Source: Caprimulgus europaeus
Lineage: Eukaryota; Chordata; Aves; Caprimulgiformes; Caprimulgidae
Length of the DNA stretch: 64,000 nt
Assembly: GCA_907165065.1 (NCBI GenBank)
Contig: OU015539.1
Coordinates: 12,360,816 to 12,424,815, forward strand
Reading direction: 5' to 3'
Positions 51,699 to 64,000 of the stretch are shown piece after piece (the stretch's first letter is position 1; the number at the start of each line of letters is the position of its first letter). Made by a program: the position numbers and the translations under genes. The notes under the pieces were generated by a model. That model worked only from the letters and a program-made list of their open reading frames with translations. It had not been told where the DNA came from and made no database searches.

Positions 51699-54600
51699 CA
51701 ACATCAGACTGTTCCTTCAGAATTACTAACTGAGACATTATGTTCTTGTTTGGTATGCACTAGATGATGACTCCTGCTTGCCAGTGTTATAAAACAAGGA
51801 ATAGCTGGACCAACTCATCCAGCTGAGATTATTCTACCACATTATACATTTACATTACAAAAGAGGGAGAAAGAAAACAGGTCACAGGACAACTAACTGA
51901 GAATGGTATCCAAAGTGAGCTAGTTTCACCCAGGGGCTACTTTTTCAGTCACAGGCAAGTGAACAAACATCCTATGGTTTTATTTGCAGCAGTTTTGTAG
52001 TCCTATCCTGCAAACTGAAGGTCTGTTTCATGTGGGAGGCCAAGAGCCAGGAAATGTATGAAGTACAAGCAAGAGCAAAGGTCTTGCTCAAAGTGCTTTC
52101 TCCTGATGATGGTTCAGCCAAGTCATCTTTGTCTGGAGAATGTTCCATGGCCCCTCCATTCAGGTGTCCATTGCCTTCATTTAGTAGCCTGTGGACTTGT
52201 TTATTTTTTCAAAAAACCCCTTGAGCGGGAACTTCTCTCTGTTCACATCAGGACAGCTGAGAGCTGCAGCCCTGAGGATAATTCTGATTTTGTCTGCATA
52301 CCTCTTTTTTTCCACTTTATTTGTGACTCTTGCCCACTGAAGAACCACCTTCCTTACTGTTTGCTCATGACAGGCTTTTCTGAAATCTAGAAGAGTGTAA
52401 TCAAGCTCACTGCGTAACTAATGTATTTCTTCTGTGTACAGACAGCATTATTTTAGTAATACTGGGGCATTTTCTGGAATACTTAATAATTAGCCAGTTT
52501 TGTCAGGAACAGTTGCACATATTATTCTTCTCCAGTTACATACTTTTAGTCAAGTCAATAAACCACTTTTTACAATTCAAGTAAAAAGTCTATTTTCAAT
52601 TTTAACTTATTTTTAAACATGGAAGCAATTTTAAAAGCTTAACATGAAGGTTTGATTTTTAACAAATAGAAAGCAATCAGAAGAATCTTGTAAAAGGCGT
52701 CAATCCTCATGTAGCAGCCCAAGGTTTACCATAGACTGCATATTTCTTTTTTTTTCGAGGAGTACAATGTTGCTATTGTTCAGTTCCATGTTAGTTCTGG
52801 CTGCTGTTCTATAAATCCCATACTGACAATACAGTAATCTAGAGGCCCCTTTACAGCTGGGTGGGAAAGGAATTGAAACAATAATGTTTTAAATATTCTT
52901 TAAAAGTGCTTAATAGTTTTTTAACTCATTCAAGTGACCCAGTCACATGAATAAGGACATTTTAAAAATCTTAAGTGATGCATTTGAATCTTATCTCACT
53001 TCCTAAAATATTTAAGAGCCAATTTTCCTTACATGTATAATATCTCTAGTCTGTTTGGCTGTTTTAATCTGAGGGAAATCTGAATAAGATTAAGTCATCT
53101 ACAGACCTGCAAATGAACCTTTCTGAAGTCTTTAAAACACTGTTGAACTCATCAGATGTATACGATTATTGTGCGCTGCTATGCATGCAAATTCTTTTCC
53201 AAGTCTTAAGGGATGAATGTAGCCAGAAAGCCAGCTTCTCTTGGGGCCACCTGGTCAGATGAAAAAAAAATCACACAAAAAATTTCTTGTGTAGGCATTG
53301 TTGAGGTTTAATTTTGTCTTCCAGTATTCTTTAAAAAAAAGTAAAATTTGTCTTGAAAGAAAAATAATATTACATTCTTCAGAAAATGAAAGTTTAGACT
53401 AGAGAACTTTTCTGTAGCAGCATAAGTTTTTCTTAGGTTGGTTTTACATATTACCATGTTCTGTGGATTTCAGTTTCCTTTAAAAGAGGAGAGTAAGTAA
53501 TTTTTCTTTTTATTCTGTGATGCAGATAAAGTGAGGAAAATTATTAATTTTATAGAGAGCAATGAAAGATGCTCCAGCTGTCAGATGCAAGGAGTCAAGG
53601 TCAGTATAAGCAAATAAATATCCATTAATGTTGTGTCTCCTTAATCAAAGATCCAGATTTTAGTTGGTCTTGAGTTTAATCTGGTATTTATTTAAAAACC
53701 TATGCTCCCATGGAGCTTAGGGTGCAAATGGGAAGGGAAAACACTGAGAAACTGTCTGGATGTAGCTGGCCAGAAGTATGAGCCCTCTTCCATAAGGTGG
53801 GAACTCTGGGCCTCATGGGCCTCTTGTTCCCAATGGGAGTGAAGAAAAACGTAGCTATGAAAATCAGGTGAACTGAAGCACGAGGTCTCGAGGGGTGGAT
53901 AACAGCAAGTGAAAGTTGAAGTGTTTAGGAAGGAGACACTACTGGGGCTTGTTTAAACTTGGGAAACTAAAGCAAACAAATGTTGCAGGGGCTGAATATG
54001 AACAGTATATGTGGAAAATCAAATGTAGTCACAATCAGGACTATAGTTAGAGTACCATTGAAAACTTTTGTATTTGTAAAGTATTAAGTGACATGGGAAA
54101 ATTTACTACATCATTAGATACTGTTTTGTATTAGCAATGACATCACTTTGCAATTGACAGCTAATCTGCACGTGGTTTGGTTTACAATGGTGGCATGAGT
54201 TCTACAAGCTCATTAATACACTGACACATATCAGAAAGAGATGTATTCTTTTTCTGTCAAAACACATGGATGTGACCCAAAGCAAAATGAGTCTCTGCTT
54301 TCTCAATTCATGATGTAGTGCAAACTGAGTTTTCAAAAGCTTCTTTTAGATGTACTTAAGGACTTGCTGGGGGAGAAGTGGTGACATCTACTGGAATTTT
54401 CAAACACTTCATCATATGTTTCCAAGGCTGCTAGCAAGACGTATTTGGTTTAAGTGTAAAGTCAGATGAATAATGCAGAAACAATTTCTACTTATATTTG
54501 GGCAAATTTGGAAGCAAATCTTCAGCCATCTTGGGGTTGCTTTTGGTGTCATTTCCTGCACACACTCACAGTGTTATTAAACTTTAATCATATCACTATT

Positions 54601-57600
54601 GGCAGAAAATAAATGTTGAGCTCACACAGGAATACTATGAAAAGTGAATTTCTAATGTGCTTTCTATAAGCCTCTGTACCACAAAGCTGATTCCATGAGT
54701 TATGTTCATTAGACTGGAGAATGGAAACAATATTAAGTGATTTATGGGACTAACTGCAATTGAACAGTGAGTTTGTGCTTGGAGTAGCAACCCTTTAAAA
54801 GAAATTAAAAAAAAAATCATTGAGAAAGGAATATGTGAAGCAAATTGAAACCCACTTCCTGCATTTCATGGAAAGAAGGAAAGAAACTCATCCATCATTA
54901 AATGTGTTCATTAAAAATTATTCACTCAGATCCATTTAAACCATGTTCTAACTTTAATCTCTTGATTTCTTGGGGCTAGATTTTGATGTGTACTGCATGC
55001 CCAATAAGAGCATGAAGGCTTTTTCTTGCCTCCTGATGTAGGTTACTTGGACCTTGGGACTAGGCCTGTAGGAGCAGCAAGTTTATACATCTCCTTCCTC
55101 TCACCCCTCACAGGGTGTGCAGAGGGGAGGGAAAGGGAGATTGCAGAAGATGAAGCAATCCCTCTTGGCACAAAAAACCTGACTGGCTTGCTGGGATTGG
55201 CTGGGGGTCAGGGTTTCCCAACATTTTGCTACTATGAACCAGTGATAAATAATTGCCCCTGGGGCAAGGAAGACATAGGCAAGAAATTTGCCTTTCAGAT
55301 GTACCCTTGAGATGTGTTTTCCAGGGTTACCTGTGTACTACTGCAATTTAGCTATCCCATCCCCTTCAGTCTGTGCCTGATCTTTAATCCTTAAAATCGA
55401 AAGAGTTTGTGACTTTACAAAGTTTATGACCTGATTTTACAATGCAATTTTGTTATGCAATTAAAAATTGTAGTTTTCCTGCTCATCTTAAACTAAATGC
55501 CAGATTACCAATGTCTGAAGTAGTTCCACAGGCTCTCAGTATCTCTCTCTGTTACCTGGCACTTTGTATTTTCAGCCTTTGCATACAACAGACTAAAACT
55601 GTGTGATTTCTGGTGGGTGATGTTAAGTTATTGTTCGGTATCTGATTCAAAATTATCTAATGGAGTCAATCTTACCTTCCTAGTAGAAAAGCTAATCATT
55701 GTTAGACCCTGCACCACTTTAGATTTTTCTGCAATATTTAGAGTAACAGACACAAGAAAAACCCAGGGGAAAGTGGAGAACAGTGCTTCTTGAAGTCCCA
55801 CCACCATTTTTCATTCTTACTGAGAACTGCTTCAAATATATACACATAGATGGTTGACATTATGCATGGGGTTTGTTTATCCTTTACACCTTATATCCTT
55901 TTTGTTAAAAATTGTCTCATCTGTGAGAAACTTTCTGTAAGGCTTTCCACCAAGCTGTCCTTAAGAATTTTCTACGGTTAAAAAGATTTATTATTATGGT
56001 ATGGCAAAGGGAAACCATCTGCTGTTACTCATCAGAATGCAAGTCTACCACCAGTCTTACCTCTAATTCTGAAAGTTGCCAATGTGTGGAGACTTTATGT
56101 TGATTTTTGCTCCTGTGAGCATGTGACCTGTTGTAATATCCTATTCCTGCAGGTTTTCAGTTGAGTCCTGTGAATCAAAGTAGATCCCTAGTGACAACAG
56201 CTTTTCTCATAGTGGGAGTTGTTTCACTTCAGTAGTGTGCTCTGGTTATCGAACTGCCTGGTTAAAGGTATTATAAGTGTGATAGTCTAACTTACCTACT
56301 CCAGAATTGGAACTGTTTGGGGGTAGCATTATGGTGAGAAACTCTGACAGGACAGTTTTCTGACTTTATTAATAAGTTTTAATCCTCCAAACAAGTTTTG
56401 TTAGTACATGTTGACTTTCCTGCACTGTGTCTGTGATTGCTAGATTGACATGTTTCTATCAATGCATCAATCTTATTTAGCTGGCCTGCTGCTCAGTTTC
56501 TCTAGATTTATCGTGACACAAAGAACACATTTTTAATTGAACAGAGATTCCCTGAGTCTGTGTGCATATTCACATTAATTTTAAACCATTTTCATGGCTA
56601 AAACCTGCTCTTACTGCAGACTTTTGAATATCCAAGATCTGTACACAAAGTCTTTGTATATTTTTAGTTAGTGCTTCTCATAATTATGCTTTGCTGAATC
56701 AAGTCAGGGTGCTCAGTCTGGTGGGGAAACATACCTGTACATATGAAATCCAAAAGGTTGCCTGTACAAGGCAGCTGGCACACCATCTGGCACAAGTTCA
56801 TAGTGTTTTAGTACTACATCAACTTACAAAGGCTGAAGATCTGGCTGAAGACATTTATAGCTACAATAGCTCTATGTTAAGCTAGTAAGACAATAAATGA
56901 TTGGGGGTGCAAGTACTAAAATCTTTCCCAGACAATGGCACATGATATCCAATTAATAGTTATGGTAAATCTGTCTGAAATGTATTCCATATAATTTGTG
57001 GCAAGATTTGCTTTCAATCAGAGATTACAGAGAACATTTAAATTAGCAATGAGAATTACTCTGAATAGCAAGCTCATTATTTACTATATTTGCATTCTGT
57101 TGAGCTTATTAGTAGCACTGCCTGGTTAGATTTTGTGGATCCTTTTCTATCATTTCTGCACGAAAGCCCGACTATAGAACATTTCTGAAAGCAACAATTG
57201 TGATTTTATAATGAGCCACAAGAGGGGGGAGAATGAACATAAATGAAAGAACTCGATTTCAATGAACAACTGTTACATTTAGGAGAATGTCGTATCAACG
57301 CTGAATTTAAGAGTCTTGGCCAGGTGTTGTCTGTGGAGTGAAGAATTTGAACCAACGGCAAGTTGCTGTTCCTGAGATTCACCTTTTCAGGTCTGCTGAT
57401 TTATTACCGAGTTTCACTTAAAACTCTGGACAAACCACACTTCCAAAGTTGCAAAATGCCATGCTGAGTGTACTCATCCCTTTCTTTAGTGCCTTGATCA
57501 AACAGAAACAAATGCTAATGAAATGATAAAAATAGAGATGTCTGTGACCTGAATAATCAGTTTTAAAGCATCCTACCCTGCCTTTTAATTTTTTCCCCCA

Positions 57601-58019
57601 ATTATATGAAGGCATTCTCTAACTCAAATAATCAAGGAATTTCTTGCTGGTGCATAGGTGACTTTTTGGTGTCAGTATGAAAACTAATTTCACTGTTAAG
57701 ATCCTGGACTGACACAGGACTAGTGAAATTCCAGGAGTGTTTTCAAACTGCTTTAAGAAGTAGGCTTATAGTTCCCTGCTCCTCACGTGCAAAAGCAGCT
57801 ATCTATAGTGATGACAAAGCTGGGGATTCCTAGAGGTGATTCTCTGGGACTGCTGAGAGCACAGGCCCCTGCAGCTGGATCAGCTCTTGGGGAGAGCGTG
57901 CACAGGTGGCTTTGGTAAGCAATTGGCTTTCTAACCCCAGGATTTTGTAGGCTTTGTGACGGTTCCTATAGCCAGCTGGGGGGCAAGGAAGGAAAACAGA
58001 TTTCAGGAGGCCACCCACT

Positions 58020-58568
58020 CTAACTGTAGTAGTTTAACTTGGCTGGCACCACACAGCCACTAACATTCCCCTTTTTAGCCCCCGCCCCAGGGAATAGGGG
58101 AGAGAATTGGAGAGGTAAAGTTAGAGAGACTCATAGGTTGAGATAAGAACAATTTAATAATTGGAGTAAAATAAAATAGTAATGATAATAGTAGTACATA
58201 GAAATGGGTGATGTACAGTACAATTGCTCACCACCTGATGATGGTAATCCTGGAGGAGCAAAAAGAAACCCTGAACCAGAAACTGCAATCCCAGAAGAGT
58301 GAGCCTGAGGAATTCCCGAGAGAATCCCCCCAGCTTTCTGGTCAACCCTATAAAAGAGGATACAAGGGGCAGGGAACTTTCCCAATTTTTAGTCCTCTGT
58401 ATCCATGTTCCATGTCCCTCCTGGCCTAGATTGTCAGTCTTTTGGGAGAGGAATAGGAAAGAAAATGAGTCTTCCCTCCAGACTAAGAAAGAAGCAAAGC
58501 AGCAGTTATCACAGTAATATGAGGATGGTACTGCAGCAGGTGGTTACAGCATGGCAAAAAACACTAAC
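58020..58568. mobile_element. Solo LTR of an endogenous retrovirus, with target duplication
   Basis: The 539-nt body (58025-58563) starts TGTAGTAGTTTAACTTGGC, ends in ACA and is flanked on both sides by CTAAC (58020-58024 and 58564-58568). TG...CA ends with a 5-bp duplication fit an ERVL-type or similar integration. The stretches GGGAGAGAATTGGAGA, GGTTGAGATAAGAACAATTT and CAATTGCTCACCACC match a family of bird LTRs known to me, which often has CACCACGCAGCC near the same end; here it reads CACCACACAGCC. TATAAAAG lies at 58349-58356 on the + strand. No gag, pol or env sequence is next to it. The strand is left open because memory of the family and the TATA box do not settle it. Confidence 0.85.
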
Positions 58569-61497
58569 AGACAGCAAACCTTCTCAGCTTTTCTCTGCAT
58601 GTAATTGCAAGTAGCCCAGTAGACTACAACTCTGAAAGAACACCATGTAATGTTATTAGGCAAAATTATAATGTCCTTAATTTCATGTTCAAAAGCTGAA
58701 TGGTGCTGAAGGAGGCTTGCAGAAATAAATTAAGATAGTTATACTAGAAGACGACAGAATGTTGATTGCCAGCAGTGAGGTATCCAGATTTGACTAATGG
58801 CACATTGTATGCATAAGCCCTAATGGTGTTTAAGTGGTTGCTAGAGTGAATGCAATTAACGTAATTTATTTGTCAGCATCCAAACACTATAATACTCAGA
58901 ACAGGATGGGAGGTCCCTCGCCCAGCATATAGCCCTATGAATATTTTCCAGGGTCTCTTCTCATAAGTACACAAAATCAGTGACTCTGTTGGGGTTTTTT
59001 TTTTTGTTGTTTAAATTCTCCTCATTTTGAGGGATCATAATCTATATGGCTTCACTGATTTAAACTGATTTTTTCTTGTTTTGCATCATCGATTTTCGAG
59101 GGATACTTTGGGATGATCTAGTCTGGCTTGCCACTTGAAGGCAGTAAGTGACCTTGCATCTATCCTATAGCTCTGGAGTGAGTCAGTGCTTTTTAGAGGG
59201 ATCTTTCTAGTTTGACTGAACAACGGTAGAGTTAACAGTAAATTGATTGCTTTTTAAAATTGATTAGTGATTATGCTTAAAAAAGAAAAGAAAAACTGGT
59301 GTATTTCTAATGTGAGTTTCTTTCAGCTGGAAGCTGAGGTCAGTCTTCAGCTATGGGATCTTGTCATGCTGTGTCAAAGAACCTTGCAATAATGGCGAAC
59401 TTCCCTTCCCCTACCTAAGTATGACTGGGATGTAATCAAGACATTTAAATGACACAGATAAAGCTTCTGATATTTCTCATTTTTTGGCTGTTGCATTTGA
59501 TATCACATTTTTATAACTTTCTGACCATTTCAATATCTTAATTTTGTGGGTTTTGGTGGGGTTTTTTTAGATCTAAAGACCTCACTAGGGTGATGTGTGT
59601 GGACAAAACCACCTTAGTGCTCTTGCTTGGTATTTCCCTAGTTACACAGAGTCAGGGGTATCAGTCCTGTTGAGAGCTATTCTTTTACATAATATAGTTC
59701 CTCTAAACATGTATAATAACTACTACTACCCTCTACCCTTTGCTTGCACTAATGTGCAAACACTTCTAGCTTTGGCATTGTTCCTAGCCAAATCTTGTAT
59801 TCTTGTACAAATGAAAATTGATGAATATGTTAGGGTTAATAGCAAATTTTCATCAACATGAATTTTCTTTTCAAGTAACTTATTCAAAAATATTAGCAGC
59901 CTTGTTAAGTTACTGCTCCCCTCTGCACTGAGGACTGACATTGTAGGACTGTGATGAGACATGCTTGCCTTTCAGTCTGGATCCAGATCAGTTCCTTTAT
60001 TGTGAAGCCACCAACAAGAAAGCTGTGACTGGGCTGTATATCAAAGTTCAACACAAATAGCAGCTGTCAAAACTATCAGATTAATTATTGTTCATTAATC
60101 ATTTCTTGTTCAAGATGGAGAACCCTTCCAAATCAAGGCACAGAAGACTTGGAACTGCTGTTTACAGCAGTAGACATGTATTTTGATGGGAGTCTATGGA
60201 TTTCTCAAATGTTTATTATTTACATGCTAAATAATTTTTTTACTGGAAGTCTCTCCTTGCGTACCCAACAACACTGTTAAGTTTTAAAAATCTCAGAGGA
60301 GATAAATCAGTGCAGTTTCATTGTAAATAGTGTAGATATAAAAATTTATATGACTGCTTCCTCTTTATTCTCCCTGACTAGCTTGAAGGCAGTGTCATGT
60401 TTAAAATAGCATAGAAATATTTCTCTTAAGACACATAACTACAAATGGAAGGCTTTCTTTTTCTTCTTTGTCAGAATTGGGCTAGCAAAACGTACACCGT
60501 AGTTAATAGAGAAGCTTCTTATAGTGGAACAAATAAACAGTTAAAAGTATCAGTCTTGTGAAACAATGAAAGACTAAAATTTAGCTCTGATTCAGAAAGT
60601 AGTACATTATTAATGTTTTTTTAACAATCAGATGTATTGAAAAAATGTATCCTAGTGCCTATGTGCTTCTGAGTCCCTCGCTGCATCTCAGAATCTTTGA
60701 ACTGCTTCTTGTTGCTATCTTGGTTTTAGGAAAACCTGTAACTAAGAAAGTTAACATAGTGGTCAAATTCTACTGTGCATTATTTCCCATGCATACAATC
60801 TATATAATGATAAACCTGAAGTGCTTGAGTTTCGACCTCCAATAACCACAACTAGAAAACCACAAATGGACTTTTCATTTTTCCCTTGCAAGAGCTATAA
60901 AACCTAACGTAAAACCCTCTTGCCAAATCATTTTTATGGGAACTTCACTTTCCTGTTCACTAGTTTTACTCCAATTAATTAAAAGCAACACCCTTGCCCC
61001 TTCAGTATGGTTTCCAAGGTATTCACGAGGGCCACATGGTCCATCCAAAGTCATGAGTGCGACTGAATTGGAGGTCCATGGTGAGGTCATACCCAGGGCT
61101 CCTACACCTGGGGATCTGAGCTGCAATGTCCATAAAGTCACCTTTTTCTCTAAAAGATGGAAACCTTACAATGCTGAAATGATCAGGCCACATAAAATTT
61201 AATACAGGAATGAAGATGAGTTTACTCAGTCCTGATTCCTTTGTTTATTTTAAATAGGATTGATCATTTTGCCTCTGTAAGGAAAAGGTGAGCTGACTAT
61301 TTAAATCCATGGGGTGGTTATTTGCTTTGGTTTTTTATTTTTGCTTTTTTTTTTTTAAATAACATATTCCTGTCTGTAAAAGATCTGTAAGCATTTTGCA
61401 TTCTCCTTGCTTTCCAATTAAGTTTTCTGGGCTTTCTAATGTGGTCCTCTGAGTGCTGGAAAGTAACAGAAACAAGAATGCATTTAATACCTGGCCT

Positions 61498-61560
61498 GGC
61501 GTCTTGGCAGCAAAGCTTAGCACTCCAGTGTGGGGAGTAGCAGGTTCAAGACCAACCCCT
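61498..61560 (+). repeat. Possible tRNA-derived SINE relic
   Basis: TGGCAGCAAAGC at 61505 resembles a pol III A box and GGTTCAAGACC at 61543-61553 a B box (consensus GGTTCGANTCC), with spacing usual for tRNA-type promoters. The flanks do not fold into a tRNA cloverleaf that I can see, so a decayed SINE head is more likely than a tRNA gene. The family is not identified. Confidence 0.3.
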
Positions 61561-62116
61561 GGAGTCTTACTACTTGGACTGGCAGAGGGCTAGTGTAATG
61601 CACAGACAGTGAGCTCATTCTGCAGGTGGAGTGTTCAGCTGCATTGATCTTATGGCAAACCCAGCCTGCTAAGGTTTTGGAGAAACATTGGCTCTGATCT
61701 AAAAGGAAATTGTGCTGCCTTTCCTTGTCTTTCCACTAGTTTAGCTTGCAAGCTCTAATAACATGCTTTAAGCAAGAAGGCTGACGCAGCTACAGAGACA
61801 CAAAGTAATTTCCTAGAAACAGTAAATACAATAAGCAAAACTCTCTAATCTCTCATTAAGTAATTGTATTTTCATGGGGTCAGCCAGCCTCCCTGGCCAG
61901 GCTGAGGTCAATTCTAAAATATGTGTATTATATACATTAGGCATCTGTTAATGAAGCATAAATTTCATCAGCAGTCTGGGTGCCAAAATCAACTCATTTG
62001 GGTACATGGTTTGCATCTACAGTGGTGTCTTATGGATTTGTTCCATAGCTGAAACAGCAAGTTTGTGTAGATGGCATGAATGGCATATAATAAGGAAAAA
62101 AAGCAACACCATAAAT

Positions 62117-62155
62117 CCTCTGAATTTTTGTTAGATGAAATTCAGAATTCAGAGG
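62117..62155. repeat. Inverted repeat with two alternative arms
   Basis: CCTCTGAATT (62117-62126) pairs perfectly with AATTCAGAGG (62146-62155). CTGAATTT (62120-62127) can instead pair with AAATTCAG (62138-62145), because AATTCAG is repeated in tandem. No gene is near. Confidence 0.75.
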
Positions 62156-64000
62156 GTTCTAAGATGACAGTAAATAAAGGTTAAGGAAGAGATCATGGCC
62201 AAGAATATCTGGTCAGTGCTAATAATAATTTCCTTTGTCAAAAGATTAAATAAAAGTAGCTAAATATGAAGCAAAACCTCCATTTTAGAGTACCCATTCT
62301 GGCCTAAAAGGGACTGAGTGGGGCTTCACTTTAAAGATTCAACACTGCTCTGCTCAGATCCATCACAGGGGCCCTGGTAGAGAAGCAGCAGGATGCCACC
62401 CCATCAGCAATTAAACAACAAACCCTCATGCTTCTTACTTCTCCTGTTAGCCTTGGGTGTTGAACATAGGAATTTTTTCCCAACAATGGCAAGTCTAGAA
62501 ATGAGAACAGGTTCAATAAGCCTAATCAGACCTCATGATGACGGTATGACAACACTCTGCATGCACATAAGCAGAAATGCTTGGCTGCTTTGGCAGTGGA
62601 GTGAGGCTATGTGTTCCCTCTCAACCTGCAGGCTGGAATATTGCTTTGTTTTATTTAACCACCGCTGGGTCTAAAGACAGCAATGATTTTGGCCATTTTT
62701 TATTGCCCATTAAAGTGGCAGAAGTGTTTCAGAGTAGTAGCCAATGTAAAAAAGAATATGAAATAAAATAAATTCTTCAGAGTTCAGAAATGGCCCCCTT
62801 TCATTCATTAAGTTTCTATAGCTGAGCATGGGATTGGTGTGTGCTTTGGCAGTGAAAAATAACATTTTGGAAAGAGCAAACTTTACCAGTAGCACATGTT
62901 GGAGCAACACTATAGTCTCCAAGTTGTGTTAAGCCAACTGTAAGTTTGACAGCAGAAATATATCAGTCTCTTTGAACAAATAATCCAAGGAATATATGTA
63001 GATCCATGTGAGCTGTTCTCTTAGTTTCAATTCAGTAATTTTCATGTGAAGTAAAGGTGAGATTTTAGTAAGCAATAGCATGAGCAAATTATTGGGAAAA
63101 AGAATACACCATGCCAAGAATTGTCCCATGAGACTTTGAATCCCAGTAAGAATGACCAGCAAGTGTGTAAGGGGAGAAGATGATCTCCTAATTCTTCATT
63201 CCTCTTCCTTTTCCAGTTGAGGAGAGGATGGGTAAGTAAAAGCAAATTAGTCCTTCTTACTCCTGTGTGTCAAAACTTTAGGGGGCAAGGAACTGAATAA
63301 TTAGGAGTATGGAGAAGGGGAAGATAAATCTCTTGAGTCTGTATGTGAATAAGAGAAGATAGATACAGACTGCTATCAAATCCAAGCTAAAATCTGACAC
63401 TAGATAGCTGTATAAGTATTTTAAACCTCAGGTTTATGCTGCTTAATAAATAAACCTTTAAGTTGAAAATAGATTAATCGAAGTACAGCATGTGCTACCT
63501 GTTAGCAGGAGTAAATTTTATGTTCCCTCTTCCTCACAAAAAATATTTTTCTTCTTTCAAATAAGTAAAGTCTTTCTGTTTTCTTAACAGTAGAAGATAG
63601 GACTTCAAGGGACAGATCTCAATGATCTTGTTAGTTGAAATAATGAGATATATCTTGAGGTTGATTTTTGAAGTGCTATATAGGCATTTAGTTACAAACT
63701 CCATGTAGATTTTGTTCCTCACTTGAAAAAGACATCCTTTTCTTGCTCTCTCAGAAAATATTTATTAACTTAAGAGCTTGGTGAACTAATTTCTTGGTGA
63801 AATCCACCTTTCTCATGGACAGGGATTGCCAAATATCCATTTTCTTCAGAGCTTCTTCACTTGTGTCCCCTGCTGCCATTAATCATGCCATTCTCTTAAC
63901 ACAGCTTGGTGGCTCAAATGATTAGAAGGTACTATGGTGAATGGGGCCATGCAGTAAGAGAAATGTACCCATGAATACTGAAGAGAACTTGGTGGCTTGC

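Larger units (their letters stand above)
49066..58024. other. Intergenic DNA downstream of INSC
   Basis: About 9 kb without a recognisable exon or RNA gene. It holds homopolymer and simple repeats (50507-50526, 50820-50847, 51410-51430, 51618-51698). ORFs reach at most 110 codons (52058-52390 +) and several are artefacts of T-runs. A stretch around 55200-55240 resembles transposon ends of the type GGTTCCCAACCTTTT but is too short to call. Confidence 0.6.
58569..64000. other. Intergenic DNA, right end of window
   Basis: About 5.4 kb of AT-rich DNA without a recognisable exon. It holds T-runs near 58996 and 61346, a perfect inverted repeat pair at 62117-62155 and a tRNA-like A/B box pair at 61505-61553. 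ORFs reach 93 codons (62393-62674 +) without motifs. It probably lies in the INSC-SOX6 interval known from other vertebrates. Confidence 0.6.

Noticed and set aside
61505..61553. Functional tRNA gene
   Set aside because: A- and B-box-like words are present, but no complete acceptor and anticodon stems are seen and no T-run terminator follows directly.
46000..64000. SOX6 exons or another gene downstream of INSC
   Set aside because: SOX6 is the far neighbour in other vertebrates, but no HMG-box or coiled-coil coding stretch was seen on either strand.
1..64000. CRISPR array, operon, phage or other prokaryote-type system
   Set aside because: There are no regular spaced repeats and no ribosome-binding-site-led ORF runs. 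The spliced gene and CR1 repeats show bird nuclear DNA.

Overview
This is vertebrate nuclear DNA, almost certainly from a bird. It is AT-rich and CpG-poor, with long introns and no dense ORFs. It carries several chicken-repeat-1 (CR1) LINE tails ending in the typical ATTCTATGA/TTCTGTGA motif, and a solo LTR of a kind common in bird genomes. The species cannot be fixed from the sequence; no organelle, bacterial or exogenous viral DNA is seen.

The only protein-coding gene I can support is the 3' part of INSC (inscuteable spindle orientation adaptor protein), on the + strand. Six coding exons (28231-28402, 30457-30635, 41942-42008, 44043-44198, 44857-44933, 45793-45921) join without a frameshift or stop into the last 259 codons. 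They encode most of the C-terminal armadillo-like region and end in the PDZ ligand ESFV. All five complete introns are GT-AG with matching phases. Upstream exons, which encode the LGN/Pins-binding N-terminus, are not recognisable here.

Layout: 1-28230 is taken as one very large INSC intron, open at the left edge, with two CR1 fragments near 12-13.6 kb and A/C-rich tracts. 28231-45921 holds the INSC exons; the 11.3 kb intron between 30635 and 41942 has three CR1 fragments and a possible MIR-type SINE. From 45922 comes the 3' UTR, with an early AU-rich element and several possible poly(A) signals up to about 49 kb. From about 49 kb to the end is intergenic DNA without recognisable exons, interrupted by a solo LTR at 58025-58563 with a 5-bp target duplication. 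In other vertebrates the far neighbour on this side is SOX6; none of its exons is seen here.

I did not find a new multi-gene system. The observations most worth checking are the 3' end choice of INSC, the all-sense orientation of the five CR1 fragments, the solo LTR, two switch-like hairpin pairs and two possible old SINEs.
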